Assembly (NCBI RefSeq): GCF_022829385.1
Contig: NZ_JAKSXX010000147.1
Coordinates: 58,553 to 122,552 of the forward strand
Direction of reading: 5' to 3'
Origin: Methylobacterium sp. J-070
Lineage (GTDB): Bacteria > Pseudomonadota > Alphaproteobacteria > Rhizobiales > Beijerinckiaceae
Length of the DNA: 64,000 bases
Shown piece by piece: positions 63,864 through 64,000 of this stretch. The notes beneath the pieces were generated by a model. That model saw nothing but the letters and a program-made list of their open reading frames with translations. It was not told the DNA's origin and did no database searches. A program made the position numbers and the translations under genes. Within the stretch, counting starts at the first letter, position 1, and every line of letters begins with the position of its first letter.

Positions 63864-64000
63864 TGGGGTGGACGGCCCCCGAACGGCATCGCTGTGCCAA
63901 GCTGAGGTCGTTGTAGATCTCATGCGAGGAGGCCGTCCGTGGATCAGATTAGCCGCATCGGTATGGATACGTCCAAGCACATCTTCCAGCTGCACGGCGT
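63861..64000 (+). mobile_element. IS110-family insertion sequence, left end
   Basis: From about 63861 the sequence leaves the DUF3987 frame and is non-coding for 78 bases before a transposase frame. It contains an inverted pair GGACGGCC (63870-63877) and GGCCGTCC (63931-63938). The short leader fits the IS1111-like subgroup better than the IS110-like subgroup. The right end is outside the window. Confidence 0.75.
63939..64000 (+). CDS. IS110-family transposase (N-terminal fragment)
   Basis: GTG 63939 with GAGGAGG upstream reads MDQISRIGMDTSKHIFQLHG before the edge. Met-Asp-Thr-Ser-Lys is the start of the DEDD (RuvC-like) domain, in which the Asp after Gly-Met is the first catalytic acid. IS110 transposases cut and join through a DEDD domain and a C-terminal serine domain, guided by a structured RNA from the element. 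Confidence 0.85.
   Translation, partial: MDQISRIGMDTSKHIFQLHG

Larger units (their letters stand above)
60005..64000. mobile_element. Genomic island integrated at tRNA-Ser (left part)
   Basis: The island begins immediately after the tRNA 3' end and carries a P4-type integrase gene beside it, then an AT-rich gene, an excisionase-like regulator and a DUF3987 gene, the standard content of a phage-satellite-like element. GC content drops sharply between about 61350 and 62020. The right end and attR lie outside the window. The attL core is expected in the T-arm to CCA part of the tRNA. Confidence 0.8.

Overview
The window is high-GC chromosomal DNA of an alphaproteobacterium, most likely Methylobacterium or a close relative in the Methylobacteriaceae. 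Several things point there: OlsB ornithine-lipid synthesis, MmcB, a purL-bolA-grxD neighbourhood, a CtrA-type box, a ROSE/RpoH small heat-shock gene, and dispersed palindromes beginning CTCATCCTGAGGTGC. The species cannot be fixed from sequence alone. No rRNA or CRISPR was seen. There is one tRNA, tRNA-Ser(GGA).

Layout. 1-5021 (minus) is the N-terminal part of a giant membrane-anchored coiled-coil protein built from 33-residue repeats; it runs off the left edge. 5.3-19.5 kb is housekeeping and small accessory genes: Hpt, ferredoxin, a ParE-type toxin-antitoxin pair, a VWA (CoxE-like) protein whose usual MoxR ATPase partner lies 5 kb away, a KefB-type antiporter, a two-gene membrane/coiled-coil unit behind a perfect TTAA-N7-TTAA box, SixA, a lysophospholipase-like hydrolase, a small heat-shock protein behind an RpoH-like promoter and a ROSE-like RNA thermometer, OlsB, a Kdo hydroxylase-like protein and an ABM protein. 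19.7-34.1 kb holds an alpha-2-macroglobulin, rlmN, a methyltransferase, the purL-bolA-(DUF29)-grxD series, a membrane hydrolase and recQ. 34.2-34.8 kb is a vapBC pair.

34.8-42.5 kb is a complete four-carbon acid-sugar (tetronate) catabolic locus: denD, otnK, otnI, ltnD and an MFS transporter on the minus strand, and a LacI-type regulator with otnC on the plus strand. D-erythronate (DenD) and L-threonate (LtnD) would be oxidised to 2-oxo-tetronate, isomerised (OtnI), phosphorylated (OtnK) and decarboxylated to dihydroxyacetone phosphate (OtnC). Two LacI-type operators 31 bp apart overlap the predicted transporter promoter. Three of the four palindromic repeats in the window lie in this locus.

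42.6-47.0 kb has glyS and glyQ, separated by a DUF3828 gene and a DUF4926/DUF6883-like pair whose second member is interrupted by an amber codon. 47.1-57.5 kb carries a GNAT, a CPA1 antiporter, mmcB, a BtuF-like binding protein, dedA (with 18-bp tandem repeats at its end), a TadG-like protein, pdxY, osmC, phzF, a NUDIX gene, and a degraded stretch with possible gene remnants. 57.5-59.8 kb is glgX.

From 59.9 kb a genomic island starts at tRNA-Ser. It has a tyrosine integrase beside the tRNA 3' end, candidate integrase-binding repeats, an AT-rich orphan gene, an excisionase-like regulator and a tightly overlapped set of small genes ending in a DUF3987 protein. Two of these reading frames carry in-frame stops, and the DUF3987 gene is also cut by an IS110-family element that runs off the right edge.
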